A DNA stretch of 35,285 bases, taken from the NCBI GenBank assembly GCA_001940645.1, contig MDVS01000073.1:1-35285 (forward strand), in the 5' to 3' direction. The stretch comes from Candidatus Heimdallarchaeota archaeon LC_3. GTDB lineage: Archaea > Asgardarchaeota > Heimdallarchaeia > Hodarchaeales > LC-3. Shown here one piece after another: positions 35,246-35,285 of the stretch. The stretch's first letter is position 1, and each line of letters starts with the position of its first letter. The notes beneath the pieces are model-generated. The model saw only the letters and a list, made by a program, of their open reading frames with translations. It ran no database searches and was not told the origin of the DNA. Position numbers and translations under genes: made by a program.

Positions 35246-35285
35246 ATATAAGAAGAAAAAGATTAAAGTAATTATCTAATATCAA

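Overview
The window looks like an AT-rich accessory region of an archaeal chromosome. The best guess is an Asgard archaeon, perhaps of the Heimdallarchaeia type; this is inferred from gene content, not from a marker gene. Supporting signs are TATA-like boxes 25-30 nt before several starts (leaderless genes), frequent TTG/GTG starts, large surface proteins built from parallel beta-helix, beta-propeller, PKD and thrombospondin-type-3 modules, C-terminal membrane anchors, and a RING-like zinc domain. No rRNA, tRNA, CRISPR array or replication origin was seen.

Layout. 1-0.9 kb: a small membrane protein and a VapBC toxin-antitoxin pair. 1.0-12.3 kb: five copies (R1-R5) of a dispersed noncoding repeat, full length about 400 bp, separating short blocks of genes: a beta-helix surface protein; a DUF4386-like membrane protein, gene remnants and a GH130 mannoside phosphorylase-like enzyme; a D-lactate dehydrogenase-like enzyme; and unknown or decayed genes. 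12.8-18 kb: a surface protein with a caspase-like domain and a C-terminal Hint domain, a small protein and a CPBP membrane protease. 18.1-24 kb: a beta-propeller/membrane receptor-like gene broken by one stop codon, and a large helical orphan. 24-28 kb: a TPR protein and a frameshifted polytopic membrane gene. 28-35 kb: a nuclease-like gene of different base composition, a membrane protein with a 42-residue repeat, a YdjM/DUF457-SWIM fusion, a dead IS630 element, a RING-like mini-gene and an apparently circularly permuted family-5 solute-binding protein.

Decay and duplication run through the whole window. The TPR protein, the four-helix C-terminal membrane domain, the 232-aa unknown protein and a small 80-90-aa protein each have a second full or truncated copy. 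At least five genes carry in-frame stops or frameshifts. Apart from vapBC and the overlapping solute-binding/RING pair there are few convincing operons, so most genes should be read as individual cargo. The strongest leads are the modular repeat with shared breakpoints at ATTTCG, the caspase-like/Hint surface protein, the permuted solute-binding protein overlapping the RING-like gene, and the SWIM fusion.
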